From Pontibacter chinhatensis (GTDB lineage Bacteria; Bacteroidota; Bacteroidia; Cytophagales; Hymenobacteraceae): DNA of 64,000 nucleotides. The notes under the pieces are model-generated. The model was not told where the DNA came from and did no database searches. It saw nothing but the letters and a program-made list of their open reading frames with translations. Positions 16,370 to 25,432 of the stretch are shown here, in pieces. A program made the translations under genes and the position numbers. The stretch covers positions 1-64,000 of the forward strand of contig NZ_FOOT01000012.1 of assembly GCF_900113285.1 (NCBI RefSeq), given 5' to 3'. Every line of letters starts with the position of its first letter. The stretch's first letter is position 1.

Positions 16370-16855
16370 TCACAGCTTGATATGTAATAGCAAGTGCTCA
16401 GCCATATGGCCGAACTCAAACACCATCAGGTTTAAGACAGAGCTCCAGAAAATGGAACTCCAGAGCATGTGCAGAAAGATATTTTTGCGCGGGGCTCCGA
16501 ATAGCGCTACTACCAGCGTGCCGAAGATAGGAGTAAAGATAACGGGGGTCAGAAAAGCTACGCCCGGAACGCCAAAATGCTGCCACACCCGTATGATTCG
16601 GCGGGTCCGCTTGCTGAATACCGGCTTTTGCTTTGCCCGTCTGCGTTGCGAAATCCATTTGGCCACCGCCTTGCCAATGGTAGAGAAGATGGTAACACTT
16701 GTCATCATGCCGGCCACCGTCAGCAACACGGTTTCAGGGTAAGATAAGCCGAGCGAAACACCTGTCAGCGGCCCCCCAATGAACTTCACCATACTCATCA
16801 GGTACACCGAAAGGTACTTTAATACTTCCACAAACACCACAGGGCTCAGTAACAA
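16370..16855 (-). CDS. Small integral membrane protein, 161 aa
   Basis: Three or four hydrophobic segments are visible: ETVLLTVAGMMTSVTIFST, GVAFLTPVIFTPIFGTLVVALF and FLHMLWSSIFWSSVLNLMVF. They are separated by a very basic loop (RRRAKQKPVFSKRTRRIIRV) that should face the cytoplasm. The layout recalls small multidrug-export-type proteins, but I would not assign a function. The frame opens with TTG at 16855; a GTG just downstream or the ATG at 16798 are alternatives, so the start is uncertain. Confidence 0.7.
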   Translation of the reverse strand: MLLSPVVFVEVLKYLSVYLMSMVKFIGGPLTGVSLGLSYPETVLLTVAGMMTSVTIFSTIGKAVAKWISQRRRAKQKPVFSKRTRRIIRVWQHFGVPGVAFLTPVIFTPIFGTLVVALFGAPRKNIFLHMLWSSIFWSSVLNLMVFEFGHMAEHLLLHIKL

Positions 16856-16950
16856 GGGTAAACTGTTTCAGGTCGCATGAAAAGGGCAACTATGCTTTAT
16901 ACGTTTCCGGCTAAAATAAATGCACCGGCGCAACAGAAAGTATGGGCAGT

Positions 16951-17607
16951 TTATACTTTGGGGCCAAAGGCCAGGTCGCCGGCATCGCCGAGGCCGGGCA
17001 CGATGTAGGCTTTTTCGTTAAGGTGGTCGTCCAGCGCCCCCAACCAGATATGCGCTTCCGGCACCTGCTCCTGCACGTAGGCCAGCCCCTCGGGGGCGGC
17101 AATAGCCGCGGCAAAATGCACCTGCAGCGGCTTGCCGTGGCGCAGCATGCCCTTGTACGATTTCACCAGCGAGCGGCCGGTGGCCAACATGGGATCCGCC
17201 AGGATCAGGATCTTATCGTGCAGGTCGGTGGAGGCCAGGTACTCCATGTTGATCTGAAGCGCTGTGTGCTCCTCTTCCACCCTGTAAGCGCCTACAAAAG
17301 TGCTGTAGGCCTTGTCAAAATAGTTGAGCATGCCGTTATACAGCGGCAAGCCCGCCCGCAGGATAGTGGCCAGCACCGGCTGCTCGGCCAGCAGAAGCGT
17401 CTTTGTCTCGGCCAGCGGCGTGGTAACAGTTACTTCCTGGTAGGGCAGCGTTTTGGAAATCTCGTAGGCCAGCAGTTCTCCCAGCCGCTCCAGGTTGCGG
17501 CGGAAGCGCAGGCTGTCGCCATGCACCTGCACGTCGCGCAGCTCAGCTACAAAATGGTTCGCCAGTGAAGGGGTTTGGGTCAGGATATGTACATTTTTAT
17601 TCTCCAT
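16951..17607 (-). CDS. upp: Uracil phosphoribosyltransferase
   Basis: This salvage enzyme converts uracil and PRPP to UMP. The 218-residue product has the PRPP-binding loop LADPMLATGRSL near residue 130. It also has the C-terminal uracil-binding signature VPGLGDAGDLAFGPK typical of Upp; NYFDKAYSTFVGAYR lies between. I set the start at 17607 (MENKNVHIL), because the 15 extra upstream residues are not family-like. The enzyme is cytoplasmic and the gene monocistronic. Confidence 0.94.
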   Translation of the reverse strand: MENKNVHILTQTPSLANHFVAELRDVQVHGDSLRFRRNLERLGELLAYEISKTLPYQEVTVTTPLAETKTLLLAEQPVLATILRAGLPLYNGMLNYFDKAYSTFVGAYRVEEEHTALQINMEYLASTDLHDKILILADPMLATGRSLVKSYKGMLRHGKPLQVHFAAAIAAPEGLAYVQEQVPEAHIWLGALDDHLNEKAYIVPGLGDAGDLAFGPKV

Positions 17608-17855
17608 GATAGCTGCCAAAGTATGAACGGGTTTCATCCCAAAGATACACAAGGACGCGCCTTACACCAATCCGAAAGGTATATTTCGCACCCTTCTCCT
17701 CCTAACATCTTACACACCGCATACGTACATGCCGCCCTGATGCGTTCTGTCAGGGCCCTGCCAAGTATAAATTCAGCCTTCGGGGCAGCGGAATCAGCCT
17801 TAAAAACAGTACATTCGCATTTAATAATAGTGATATAGCCACAAACCACTTATAC

Positions 17856-19517
17856 ATGAAACGCATACTTGGTGCTTTTGCCCTCTCGCTTGCCGCTTTT
17901 GCCGCGCAGGCGCAGGACGTCTACATGCCCTACGACCGCGACACCTATCACTTAATAGACCGCTACCAGATAAAGTTTGGCAAGCAGGTGCCGGAGATGC
18001 ACACCGCCGTTCGCGCGTACGGCCGCGCCGAGGTTGCCGAGCTGGCCGAGATCAGCGCCCGCAACGCTGTAACCCGGGCTGACGAGTTTAACGCCGCTTA
18101 CCTGCTCAACGACAACTGGAACTACACCGACCAGGCGCAGAACGAGAGCCGCAAACCTTTCCTTACCCATTTCTACCGCAACGTGTCGGACCTCTACCAT
18201 GTGGATACCGAGGACTTTGTGCTGCGCGTAAACCCGGTGATTCATTTTGAGGTGGGCGTGGATAACGAGTCGGATGGGGTGCGCTACGTGAACACGCGCG
18301 GTGCCCAGATAGAGGGAAGTATAGACGACCGGTTTGGCTTTTACTTTTTTGTGGGCGAAAACCAGGCCCGCTACCCCGAGTACGTGAACCGCCGCATCCG
18401 GCGCGATGGCGTGGTGCCGCACGAGGGTTTTTGGAAGGATTTTAAGAAGGATGGGGCCGATTACATCACGGCACGTGGCTATATGAACTATGCCCTGAGC
18501 AAGCACGTGGAGGTGCAGTTGGGCCACGACCGCCACTTTATCGGCGACGGCTACCGCTCGCTCATTTACTCCGACTATGCCCCGCCGGCCTTCTTCCTCA
18601 AGCTCAACACTAAAGTATGGAAGCTGCACTACATGAACCTCTTCCAGGAGCTGATTCCGGTGTTTAACCGCCGCGATGAGCTCTACCCTAAAAAGTACAT
18701 GGCCATGCACCGCCTGGGCGTGAACATTACCGACAACTTTAACTTCGGCCTTTACGAACAAGTGATCTTTGCGCGCGGCAAGGGCCGTTTCGAGCTGCAG
18801 TACCTTAACCCGATCATCTTCTACCGCAGTGTGGAGCACGGCCTGGGCAGCCCCGACAACATGCTGCTGGGCGGAGACTTCCGCTGGAACCTCTGGAACC
18901 GCCTGCAGCTGTACGGCCAGGTGGCGCTGGATGAGTTTGTGCTCGATGAGGTGAAAGGCGGCAACGGCTGGTGGGGCAATAAGTTCGGTGGCCAGTTCGG
19001 AGCCAAGTACATCGACGCCTTCGGGATTCCGAACCTGGACCTGCAGGGCGAGGTGAATGCCATCCGCCCATATACTTACCAGTATGAGGATGAATTCTCT
19101 AACTTCCAGCACTACCGCCAGCCACTGGCGCACCCCATGGGAGCCAACCTGGTGGAACTGGTAGGCATCGTACGGTACCAGCCCATCCCGCGCCTGCACC
19201 TGACGGCCAAAGCCATTGCTACAAAGTATGGCCAGGATGTAGTTTCTGCTACTGATACCCTGAACTACGGCAACAACGTGCTTCTCTCCTACCTCGACCG
19301 CGTGTCTACTTACGGTAACGAGATTGGGCAGGGCGTTAAAACTAACCAGGTGCACGCCGACCTGACGGCCTCGTTCCAGGTGCGCCACAACCTGTTTGTG
19401 GACCTGAAGCAGGTGGTGCGCCGCGTGAAGGCAGAAGGTGAGGCTCCGGACTACAACACGTCCTTTACCTCCTTTGCCCTCCGCTGGAATATCCCGCAAC
19501 GGCTACACGAGTTTTAA
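17856..19517 (+). CDS. Wzi-like capsule-assembly outer-membrane protein
   Basis: A 553-residue protein with a signal peptide (MKRILGAFALSLAAFAAQAQ, cleavage after AQA) followed by alternating aromatic/polar strands of an outer-membrane beta-barrel. These include YALSKHVEVQLGHDRHFIGDGYRSL, KLHYMNLFQEL and FELQYLNPIIFYRSVEHG, which match the capsule assembly Wzi family of Bacteroidota. Wzi anchors surface polysaccharide in Enterobacteria; in Bacteroidota the role is inferred. A terminator follows at 19527-19558. Confidence 0.8.
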   Translation: MKRILGAFALSLAAFAAQAQDVYMPYDRDTYHLIDRYQIKFGKQVPEMHTAVRAYGRAEVAELAEISARNAVTRADEFNAAYLLNDNWNYTDQAQNESRKPFLTHFYRNVSDLYHVDTEDFVLRVNPVIHFEVGVDNESDGVRYVNTRGAQIEGSIDDRFGFYFFVGENQARYPEYVNRRIRRDGVVPHEGFWKDFKKDGADYITARGYMNYALSKHVEVQLGHDRHFIGDGYRSLIYSDYAPPAFFLKLNTKVWKLHYMNLFQELIPVFNRRDELYPKKYMAMHRLGVNITDNFNFGLYEQVIFARGKGRFELQYLNPIIFYRSVEHGLGSPDNMLLGGDFRWNLWNRLQLYGQVALDEFVLDEVKGGNGWWGNKFGGQFGAKYIDAFGIPNLDLQGEVNAIRPYTYQYEDEFSNFQHYRQPLAHPMGANLVELVGIVRYQPIPRLHLTAKAIATKYGQDVVSATDTLNYGNNVLLSYLDRVSTYGNEIGQGVKTNQVHADLTASFQVRHNLFVDLKQVVRRVKAEGEAPDYNTSFTSFALRWNIPQRLHEF

Positions 19518-19526
19518 CCTTCTTCC

Positions 19527-19558
19527 GCCCCTTCCTAAAAACAGGAGGGGGCTTTTTT
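19527..19558 (+). terminator. Terminator of the Wzi-like gene
   Basis: A 10-bp stem with one G-T pair (19527-19536 with 19543-19552) is followed by six T. Confidence 0.7.
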
Positions 19559-19716
19559 ATACTTCTCCTTTCACTGGCGCCGGCATCTGACCGGTGCCGA
19601 CGGTGTGTGCGAGTCTCCAGACTCGCTTATACCTACGTAGCTGCTTAGAAGCTACCACCTATTAATCAGCTCCGTCAAAACTTCCGCTTTACATTTATCA
19701 CTCCGTTCTATTTCAG
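19559..19716. repeat. Gap with two mini-hairpins
   Basis: This part of the 352-bp gap before the ABC transporter holds GGCGCCGGCATCTGACCGGTGCC (from 19576) and GCGAGTCTCCAGACTCGC (19609-19626), members of the framed hairpin family. No gene is seen. Confidence 0.6.
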
Positions 19717-19724
19717 TATCTTTG
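19717..19724 (+). promoter_or_regulatory. Candidate -7 box for the ABC transporter gene
   Basis: TATCTTTG matches TAnnTTTG and would give a long leader of about 140 nt before the ATG at 19870. No clear -33 TTTG is seen. Confidence 0.4.
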
Positions 19725-19869
19725 CAACGGCTGGGCGAAATCACACCGCAATAGCCAAAGTATAAACAACTTAACCCATGATTTGTGGCTGCCACAGCGT
19801 AGCCATACGTATTGCCGGAGGGCAGAGAAGGCTTGTGCAGAAGAAGCATCCGGCAACCCCAACCATACC

Positions 19870-21708
19870 ATGAAGACCTACCTTCGCATACTACAGTTTG
19901 CCAAACCCTACAGCCGGTTTGTGCCGCTCTACACCCTTTATACTTTCCTGGGCATCATTTTCGGCCTGTTCAACTTCACCCTGCTCATTCCGTTACTGGA
20001 CGTGCTTTTCGGTAAAGTTGGCAACGACGAGGTAATGGCCATGGTCGCCACCAAGCCGGTGTTCGCGCTCAACCTGGAGTTCTTCAAGGACTTTTTTTAC
20101 TACCATTTCGGTCATGTTATCCTGGAGCAGGGGCGCCAGGGGGCTTTGATGTTCGTCTGTATCATCATCATCGTATCAGTGTTTCTGGCTAACCTGTTCC
20201 GCTACCTGGCCTTCCGGATTGTGGGAGCGCTGCGGGCGCACGTGGTGCGCAACATGCGCCGGACTGTGTACGAGCGCGTAACCGAGCTGCACCTGGGCTA
20301 CTTTAGCAACGAGCGCAAGGGCGACTTGATGACGCGCCTGACCGTGGACATACAGGAAGTGGAAAGCTCCGTAGTGAGCACGCTGACGGTGGTCATTCGC
20401 GAGCCGGTTTCCATCATTGCCTTTTTTATACTTCTCTTTAACATGTCGGTAGAGCTAACGCTGTTCTCGCTTATACTTCTGCCGCTATCCGGCGGTATCA
20501 TTGCGGGCATCTCCAAGCGACTGAAGCGCAAGGCCAAGGAAGGACAGAACTCGCTCAGTTTTATACTTACCATCATCGATGAGACCCTGAGCGGCATGCG
20601 CGTGATCAAGGCCTTCAATGCCGAGCCGTTTATACTTGGCAAGTTCCACGATCAGAACAACCGTTACGCCCGCATCCAGTGCTCCATTGCCAACAAGCGC
20701 GATCTAGCCTCCCCGCTATCGGAGTTCCTAGGCGTGTCGGTGGTGGCGGGGCTGCTGCTCTACGGCGGCACAATGGTACTTAATAATGAGTCAGAGCTTG
20801 GGGCCAGTGAGTTTATCACCTACATCATCCTGTTCTCGCAGGTGCTGGTGCCGGCTAAGGCCATGTCAGCGGCCTTCAGCAACATCCAGCGCGGCCTGGT
20901 GTCCGGCGACCGGGTGCTGCAGGTGGTGGATACGGAGCCGCAGATCAAAAACAAGGCTAACGCCAAGGTGCTGCCCGCCTTCAGACATGAGATAGAGTTC
21001 AGGGATGTAGCCTTCGCCTACGGCGACAAGCCGGTGCTGCAGGACATCAACTTCAGTATACAGAAAGGCAAGACCGTGGCCCTGGTAGGCCCATCGGGTG
21101 GCGGCAAATCTACGCTGGCCGACCTGGTGCCGCGCTTCTACGACCCCACCAGCGGCGCCATCCTCATCGACGGCCACGACATCCGCGACTATACCATGGA
21201 GTCGGTGCGGGCGCAGATGGGGGTAGTGACGCAGGAGTCTATCCTTTTCAACGATACGATTTTCAACAATATCGCCTTTAACAAGACGGATGCCACGGAA
21301 GAGGAAGTAATCGCCGCCGCTAAAATCGCCAACGCGCATGAGTTTATCATCAATGCCGAGAACGGCTACCAGACTATGATTGGCGACAGGGGCAGCAAAT
21401 TATCAGGCGGACAGCGCCAGCGTTTAAGCATCGCCCGGGCCATCCTACAAAATCCGCCGATACTCATACTGGACGAGGCTACCTCGGCGCTGGACACGGA
21501 ATCGGAGAAGCTGGTGCAGGAGGCTTTGACTAACCTGATGAAGAACCGTACCTCCATCGTAATTGCGCATAGGTTAAGTACCATTCAGCATGCCGATGAA
21601 ATACTGGTGCTGCAGCAGGGCAGAATTGTAGAAAGAGGCAACCACGAAGAACTGCTGGAGCACTCCGGTTTGTACGCCAAACTAACGCAAATGCAGCTAA
21701 CGGTTTAA
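19870..21708 (+). CDS. MsbA-like ABC exporter (permease-ATPase half transporter)
   Basis: A 612-residue half transporter. Six hydrophobic segments fill the first ~320 residues (such as FVPLYTLYTFLGIIFGLFNFTLLIPLL). The ATPase domain follows: Walker A GPSGGGKST, Q-loop VVTQESILF, signature LSGGQRQR, Walker B ILILDEATSALD and H-loop IVIAHRLS. Its form fits MsbA/lipid-exporter types, which flip lipid A-core or related amphiphiles as homodimers in the inner membrane. I set the start at 19870 because the 29 upstream codons are not hydrophobic or conserved. The gene carries at least five heptamer copies in two frames. The lipid substrate is inferred. Confidence 0.9.
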   Translation: MKTYLRILQFAKPYSRFVPLYTLYTFLGIIFGLFNFTLLIPLLDVLFGKVGNDEVMAMVATKPVFALNLEFFKDFFYYHFGHVILEQGRQGALMFVCIIIIVSVFLANLFRYLAFRIVGALRAHVVRNMRRTVYERVTELHLGYFSNERKGDLMTRLTVDIQEVESSVVSTLTVVIREPVSIIAFFILLFNMSVELTLFSLILLPLSGGIIAGISKRLKRKAKEGQNSLSFILTIIDETLSGMRVIKAFNAEPFILGKFHDQNNRYARIQCSIANKRDLASPLSEFLGVSVVAGLLLYGGTMVLNNESELGASEFITYIILFSQVLVPAKAMSAAFSNIQRGLVSGDRVLQVVDTEPQIKNKANAKVLPAFRHEIEFRDVAFAYGDKPVLQDINFSIQKGKTVALVGPSGGGKSTLADLVPRFYDPTSGAILIDGHDIRDYTMESVRAQMGVVTQESILFNDTIFNNIAFNKTDATEEEVIAAAKIANAHEFIINAENGYQTMIGDRGSKLSGGQRQRLSIARAILQNPPILILDEATSALDTESEKLVQEALTNLMKNRTSIVIAHRLSTIQHADEILVLQQGRIVERGNHEELLEHSGLYAKLTQMQLTV

Positions 21709-21836
21709 CCGGATTTTGTACTTCAGAAGTATAGCCACTGCCTAAAACATAATCTTACAACTATATAGTATTTGTAAATAATATTTTTTTGTTAATTTTA
21801 GCCAAACAGTTGTTGTACGCAAATCGCTCAAGAAGC

Positions 21837-22178
21837 ATGAAAGCTCTGAAAGCACTTCTCGATGTACTTGTGTTTGGTTATATCATCTTCACGGTACTGC
21901 TCCTGGCGGGGGCTATAGACGAAACGGCTATCTTAAATACAAATGCGGAGGATGAAGTCCTCACGCTCTACAAAGGGCTGGTAGCCATAGGCGGCGTGAT
22001 TATGCTGGCGCGAGTGGTGATGAGCAGCGTTTACGTGGCCGACCTGAAGCACGAGCAGTACCGCGCCGAGCTTAAAATCAACAACCTGAAAGCCTCCCTC
22101 TACGAGAGCCGCCAGGCGTTCCGCAGCAACAGCTACAAAGAAGTGTACGCCGAGGAGCGGCAGGCAGAGGTGGCGTAA
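21837..22178 (+). CDS. Two-TM membrane protein, 113 aa, unknown
   Basis: The ATG at 21837 gives MKALKALLDVLVFGYIIFTVLLLAGAI, a first membrane segment, and a second in LYKGLVAIGGVIMLARVVM. The C-terminal ~50 residues (KHEQYRAELKINNLKASLYESRQAF) form a charged probable coiled coil. It resembles DUF2975-like small membrane proteins only in layout, and no family is recognised. It lies 9 nt upstream of gmhA and is probably co-transcribed. Confidence 0.7.
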   Translation: MKALKALLDVLVFGYIIFTVLLLAGAIDETAILNTNAEDEVLTLYKGLVAIGGVIMLARVVMSSVYVADLKHEQYRAELKINNLKASLYESRQAFRSNSYKEVYAEERQAEVA

Positions 22179-22187
22179 CATACCCAC

Positions 22188-22763
22188 ATGACAGCTACTA
22201 CCATACTTGCAGAACTGACGCAGGCACAGGACGTGCTTAATGCGTTTCTGTCTGATGCGGCTAACATCGCATCCATTGAACAGGCCGCCGAAACGATGGC
22301 CGCCTCTATCCAAAACGGAGGTAAAATAATCAGCTGCGGCAACGGCGGCTCCATGTGCGATGCCATGCACTTTGCCGAAGAGCTCTCCGGCCGCTACCGC
22401 AACGACCGCCGCGCCCTACCGGCCCTCTCCATCTCCGACCCCAGCCACATGAGCTGCGTGGGCAACGACTACGGCTACGAGTACGTGTTCTCCCGTTACC
22501 TGGAGGCGCTGGGCAACCAGGGCGACGTGCTGCTGGCCATCAGCACCAGCGGCAACTCGGGCAACGTGCTGCGCGCTGCTGAAACCGCCAAAGCCAAAGG
22601 CATGAAAGTGGTTGGCCTGACCGGCAAGGACGGTGGCAAGCTGGCCCCGCTCTGCGACGTGGAGATACGCGTGCCGCACTTTGGCTACGCCGACCGCGTG
22701 CAGGAAATCCATATCAAGGTCATCCACATCTTTATACTTTTGCTGGAGCAGAAGCTGGTGTAA
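22188..22763 (+). CDS. gmhA: Phosphoheptose isomerase
   Basis: GmhA converts sedoheptulose-7-phosphate to D-glycero-D-manno-heptose-7-phosphate, the first step of ADP-heptose synthesis for LPS core or S-layer glycans. The 191-residue SIS-domain product has [23 protein letters not shown] near residue 46, the phosphate-binding [14 protein letters not shown], and the C-terminal [16 protein letters not shown]. Length is normal. It follows the two-TM gene and ends before a strong hairpin. Heptose genes were not seen elsewhere in the window. Confidence 0.92.
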   Translation: MTATTILAELTQAQDVLNAFLSDAANIASIEQAAETMAASIQNGGKIISCGNGGSMCDAMHFAEELSGRYRNDRRALPALSISDPSHMSCVGNDYGYEYVFSRYLEALGNQGDVLLAISTSGNSGNVLRAAETAKAKGMKVVGLTGKDGGKLAPLCDVEIRVPHFGYADRVQEIHIKVIHIFILLLEQKLV

Positions 22764-22783
22764 CTCACCTCCAAGTATAAACC

Positions 22784-22835
22784 AAAGTATAAATCCGGGT
22801 GGCAGCGCAGTTTCTACCACCCGGATTTATACTTT
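22784..22835 (+). terminator. 19-bp perfect hairpin with heptamers in both arms
   Basis: Arms 22784-22802 and 22817-22835 pair perfectly around a 14-nt loop. Each outer arm end is a heptamer copy (AAAGTATAAA / TTTATACTTT) and the inner part is the GC-rich TCCGGGTGG / CCACCCGGA. It lies just after gmhA and is probably its terminator, though only four T follow. Confidence 0.7.
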
Positions 22836-22903
22836 TAACCTGCCCTGGGCATTCTAAACACAGAAAACTCGTACGTAGTAAGTATAAATTTATACTCTGC
22901 CGG

Positions 22904-23542
22904 ATGAAACACACGCTATACCTTATACTTGCGCTGGCCGCCTTTCTCGCCTCCTGCCAAAGCCAGGAAAACAGCAGGCAAACCGAGCCGGACACCATAC
23001 CCGCAGATACCACGGCTGCACAACCACCCAAGCCTCCCGCCCCGGACTCGACTTACCTCATCGTTCCAGGCGAAAGTATAGGCAAGGTGAAGGTGGGGAT
23101 GTATGGCGAGGCACTGGCGCGTATACTTGGCGAGCCCGACAGCAGCGACGCCGCGATGGGCAAGGCACTCTACTTCTGGGAAGGCGAACAGCCGGCGCAT
23201 TATGTGTCGGTGTTTACGGTAACCGATTTCGGAGGCCAGGTAGAGAAGCCGGTGGTGCAGCAGGTACAGATCACCTCGCCGCGGTTCCTGACAAAAGACA
23301 GCATTGGCACGGGCAAGCCCCTCTCCGAGATCCGGCAGAAGTATGGCCCGCTCCGGCCACTGGCTTATTTCCAGAACGCGCAGCAGCAACAGGTGTATAT
23401 TTTCGACAACCAGGCCCAGGGCATCGCCTTTGAGGTAACGCTGCCCGACAGCCTGTGCTCTGCCATCACGGTGCATCCCAAAGGCGAGGATATGGCCGAC
23501 ATCTACCTGCCCCTGCACCCGGACATGACCCGAATTAAGTAA
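22904..23542 (+). CDS. Lipoprotein, 212 aa, unknown
   Basis: The start at 22904 gives MKHTLYLILALAAFLASCQS, a lipoprotein signal with lipobox LASC. A Pro/Thr-rich linker (TEPDTIPADTTAAQPPKPPAPD) precedes a domain with repeated SIGKVKVGMYGEALARILGEPDS-like turns. That pattern resembles SmpA/OmlA-type or DUF-type small beta domains in which IGKVKxGM precedes a helix. No specific function can be given. It likely sits on the periplasmic face of a membrane. Confidence 0.72.
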   Translation: MKHTLYLILALAAFLASCQSQENSRQTEPDTIPADTTAAQPPKPPAPDSTYLIVPGESIGKVKVGMYGEALARILGEPDSSDAAMGKALYFWEGEQPAHYVSVFTVTDFGGQVEKPVVQQVQITSPRFLTKDSIGTGKPLSEIRQKYGPLRPLAYFQNAQQQQVYIFDNQAQGIAFEVTLPDSLCSAITVHPKGEDMADIYLPLHPDMTRIK

Positions 23543-23556
23543 TTTTGCCACAGGCC

Positions 23557-23572
23557 ATACTTTTAAAAGTAT
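23557..23572. repeat. 16-nt perfect palindrome formed by inverted heptamers
   Basis: ATACTTTTAAAAGTAT brings two inverted heptamer cores together in the gap between the lipoprotein gene and yifB. It could be a weak terminator or a protein-binding site; nothing else is seen around it. Confidence 0.5.
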
Positions 23573-23652
23573 AACTCGGAATCAATTAGGTGCCAGCGTT
23601 GTTCCGCATCAAAAAAAATCCCGAGAACCTATACTTCCAACTGAAAGCAAAC

Positions 23653-25191
23653 ATGCTGATTAAGACCTTTGGCAGCGCCGTGCAGGGCGTCAATGCCTAC
23701 ACCATTACCGTAGAGGTTAGCGTTAGCCCCGGCACCAAATACTTCCTGGTAGGCCTGCCCGACAACGCCGTGAAGGAGAGCGAGCAGCGCATCGAGTCGG
23801 CCCTGAAGCACTTTGGCTACAAAATACCGCGCCAGAAGATTGTCATCAACCTGGCTCCCGCCGATATCCGCAAGGAAGGCTCCTCCTACGACCTCACGCT
23901 GGCTATGGGCATCCTGGCCGCCTCCGGCCAAATTTCCGCCGACAAGGTTTCGCAATACATGATCATGGGAGAGCTGTCGCTGGACGGTTCGCTGCGGCCG
24001 ATAAAAGGAGTGCTGCCCATTGCCATACAAGCCCGCAAAGAGGGCTTCAAAGGCTTTATACTTCCGGCCCAGAACGCGCAGGAGGCCGCTATCGTGAACA
24101 ACCTGGATGTAATCGGGGTGAACAACATACTGGAGGCCATAGAGTTTCTGGATGGTGCGCGCGAGATTGAGCCTCTGGTGATAAACACCCGCGAGCTTTT
24201 CGGCAACACCGCCGACCAGTACGCTGCTGATTTCTCGGATGTGCAGGGACAGGAAAATATTAAGCGTGCCCTGGAGATTGCCGCTGCCGGAGGCCACAAC
24301 CTGATTATGATTGGCCCGCCGGGAGCCGGTAAGACCATGCTGGCCAAGCGGCTGCCGTCCATACTGCCACCTCTTTCAATGCATGAGGCACTGGAGACGA
24401 CTAAGATACACTCGGTAGCGGGCAAACTGGGCGAGGCCGCCTCACTCTTGACCACACGCCCCTATCGCTCCCCGCACCACACCATTTCGGATGTGGCCCT
24501 GGTGGGAGGCGGCGGCGTGCCGCAGCCCGGCGAGATTTCGCTCTCGCATAACGGGGTGCTGTTCCTGGATGAGTTGCCCGAGTTTAAGCGCACGGTGCTG
24601 GAGGTGATGCGCCAGCCGCTGGAGGAACGCCGCGTGACCATTTCCCGCGCCAGGACCACCATCGATTTCCCCGCTAATTTTATGCTGGTGGCCAGCATGA
24701 ACCCGTGCCCCTGCGGCTACTACAACCACCCTGAGAAAGAATGCGTGTGCGGCCCCGGTGTGGTGCAACGATACTTAAACAAGGTAAGCGGCCCGCTGCT
24801 GGACCGCATCGACCTGCACGTGGAGGTGACCCCTGTTACGTTTGACGAGATGACTGCTACGCGTAAGGCTGAGGACAGCGCCTCCGTGCGGGAACGTGTG
24901 ATGAAGGCACGCGACGTGCAAACGGATCGCTTTAAGGACGTGCCGCAAATCCACTCCAACGCCATGATGCCCTCGCAAATGGTGAAGGAAGTATGCCAGA
25001 TAAACGAAGCCGGGCGCACGCTGCTGAAGACGGCCATGGAGCGCCTGGGCCTCTCGGCCCGCGCCTACGACCGCATCCTGAAAGTGAGCCGCACTATTGC
25101 CGACCTGGCAGGCAGCGAAGAGATAAAAATTGAACATTTAGCAGAGGCTATTCAGTACCGCAGCCTCGACCGCGAAGGCTGGGCAGGCTAA
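23653..25191 (+). CDS. YifB family Mg-chelatase-like AAA+ ATPase (ComM-like)
   Basis: A 512-residue AAA+ protein of the YifB/ComM family. An N-terminal Lon-protease-like domain (about 1-170, YFLVGLPDNAVKESEQR) precedes the Mg-chelatase ATPase. The latter has Walker A GPPGAGKTMLAKRLPSILPP, the FLDELPEF Walker B and the zinc-type loop NPCPCGYYNHPEKECVCG. A C-terminal helical lid follows. ComM is a hexameric branch-migration helicase helping integrate DNA taken up in natural transformation; that role here is inferred. I start at 23653 (MLIKTFGSAVQGVNAY), where family members begin. Confidence 0.93.
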   Translation: MLIKTFGSAVQGVNAYTITVEVSVSPGTKYFLVGLPDNAVKESEQRIESALKHFGYKIPRQKIVINLAPADIRKEGSSYDLTLAMGILAASGQISADKVSQYMIMGELSLDGSLRPIKGVLPIAIQARKEGFKGFILPAQNAQEAAIVNNLDVIGVNNILEAIEFLDGAREIEPLVINTRELFGNTADQYAADFSDVQGQENIKRALEIAAAGGHNLIMIGPPGAGKTMLAKRLPSILPPLSMHEALETTKIHSVAGKLGEAASLLTTRPYRSPHHTISDVALVGGGGVPQPGEISLSHNGVLFLDELPEFKRTVLEVMRQPLEERRVTISRARTTIDFPANFMLVASMNPCPCGYYNHPEKECVCGPGVVQRYLNKVSGPLLDRIDLHVEVTPVTFDEMTATRKAEDSASVRERVMKARDVQTDRFKDVPQIHSNAMMPSQMVKEVCQINEAGRTLLKTAMERLGLSARAYDRILKVSRTIADLAGSEEIKIEHLAEAIQYRSLDREGWAG

Positions 25192-25231
25192 CAACAGCAC
25201 AGCAAATAAACCTGTTTAACAATAACTTAAC

Positions 25232-25265
25232 AAAAGCAGCAACCATACCCGGTTGCTGCTTTTTG
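25232..25265 (+). terminator. Terminator of yifB
   Basis: A stem of about 13 bp (25232-25244 with 25251-25263) formed by GCAGCAACC/GGTTGCTGC is followed by T residues. Confidence 0.75.
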
Positions 25266-25432
25266 TTTACCTTATTCATACTTTATACTCCCTAAATTGT
25301 ACTCCTGCATCGCCAAGTTTATACTTTGAGCCTATACTTTTCCGCGAACCTTGCGTAATACCATACGACTGTTAGCCACGAACCTGATAGGCGCTGACAA
25401 GAACAGAAGTTTTTTACCAATGAAGAAAAGCT

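Noticed and set aside
17952-19499. 515-codon open frame antisense to the Wzi-like gene
   Set aside because: It is a shadow of GC-rich codon use on the plus strand; the plus-strand product has a signal peptide and barrel pattern, while this one lacks any.
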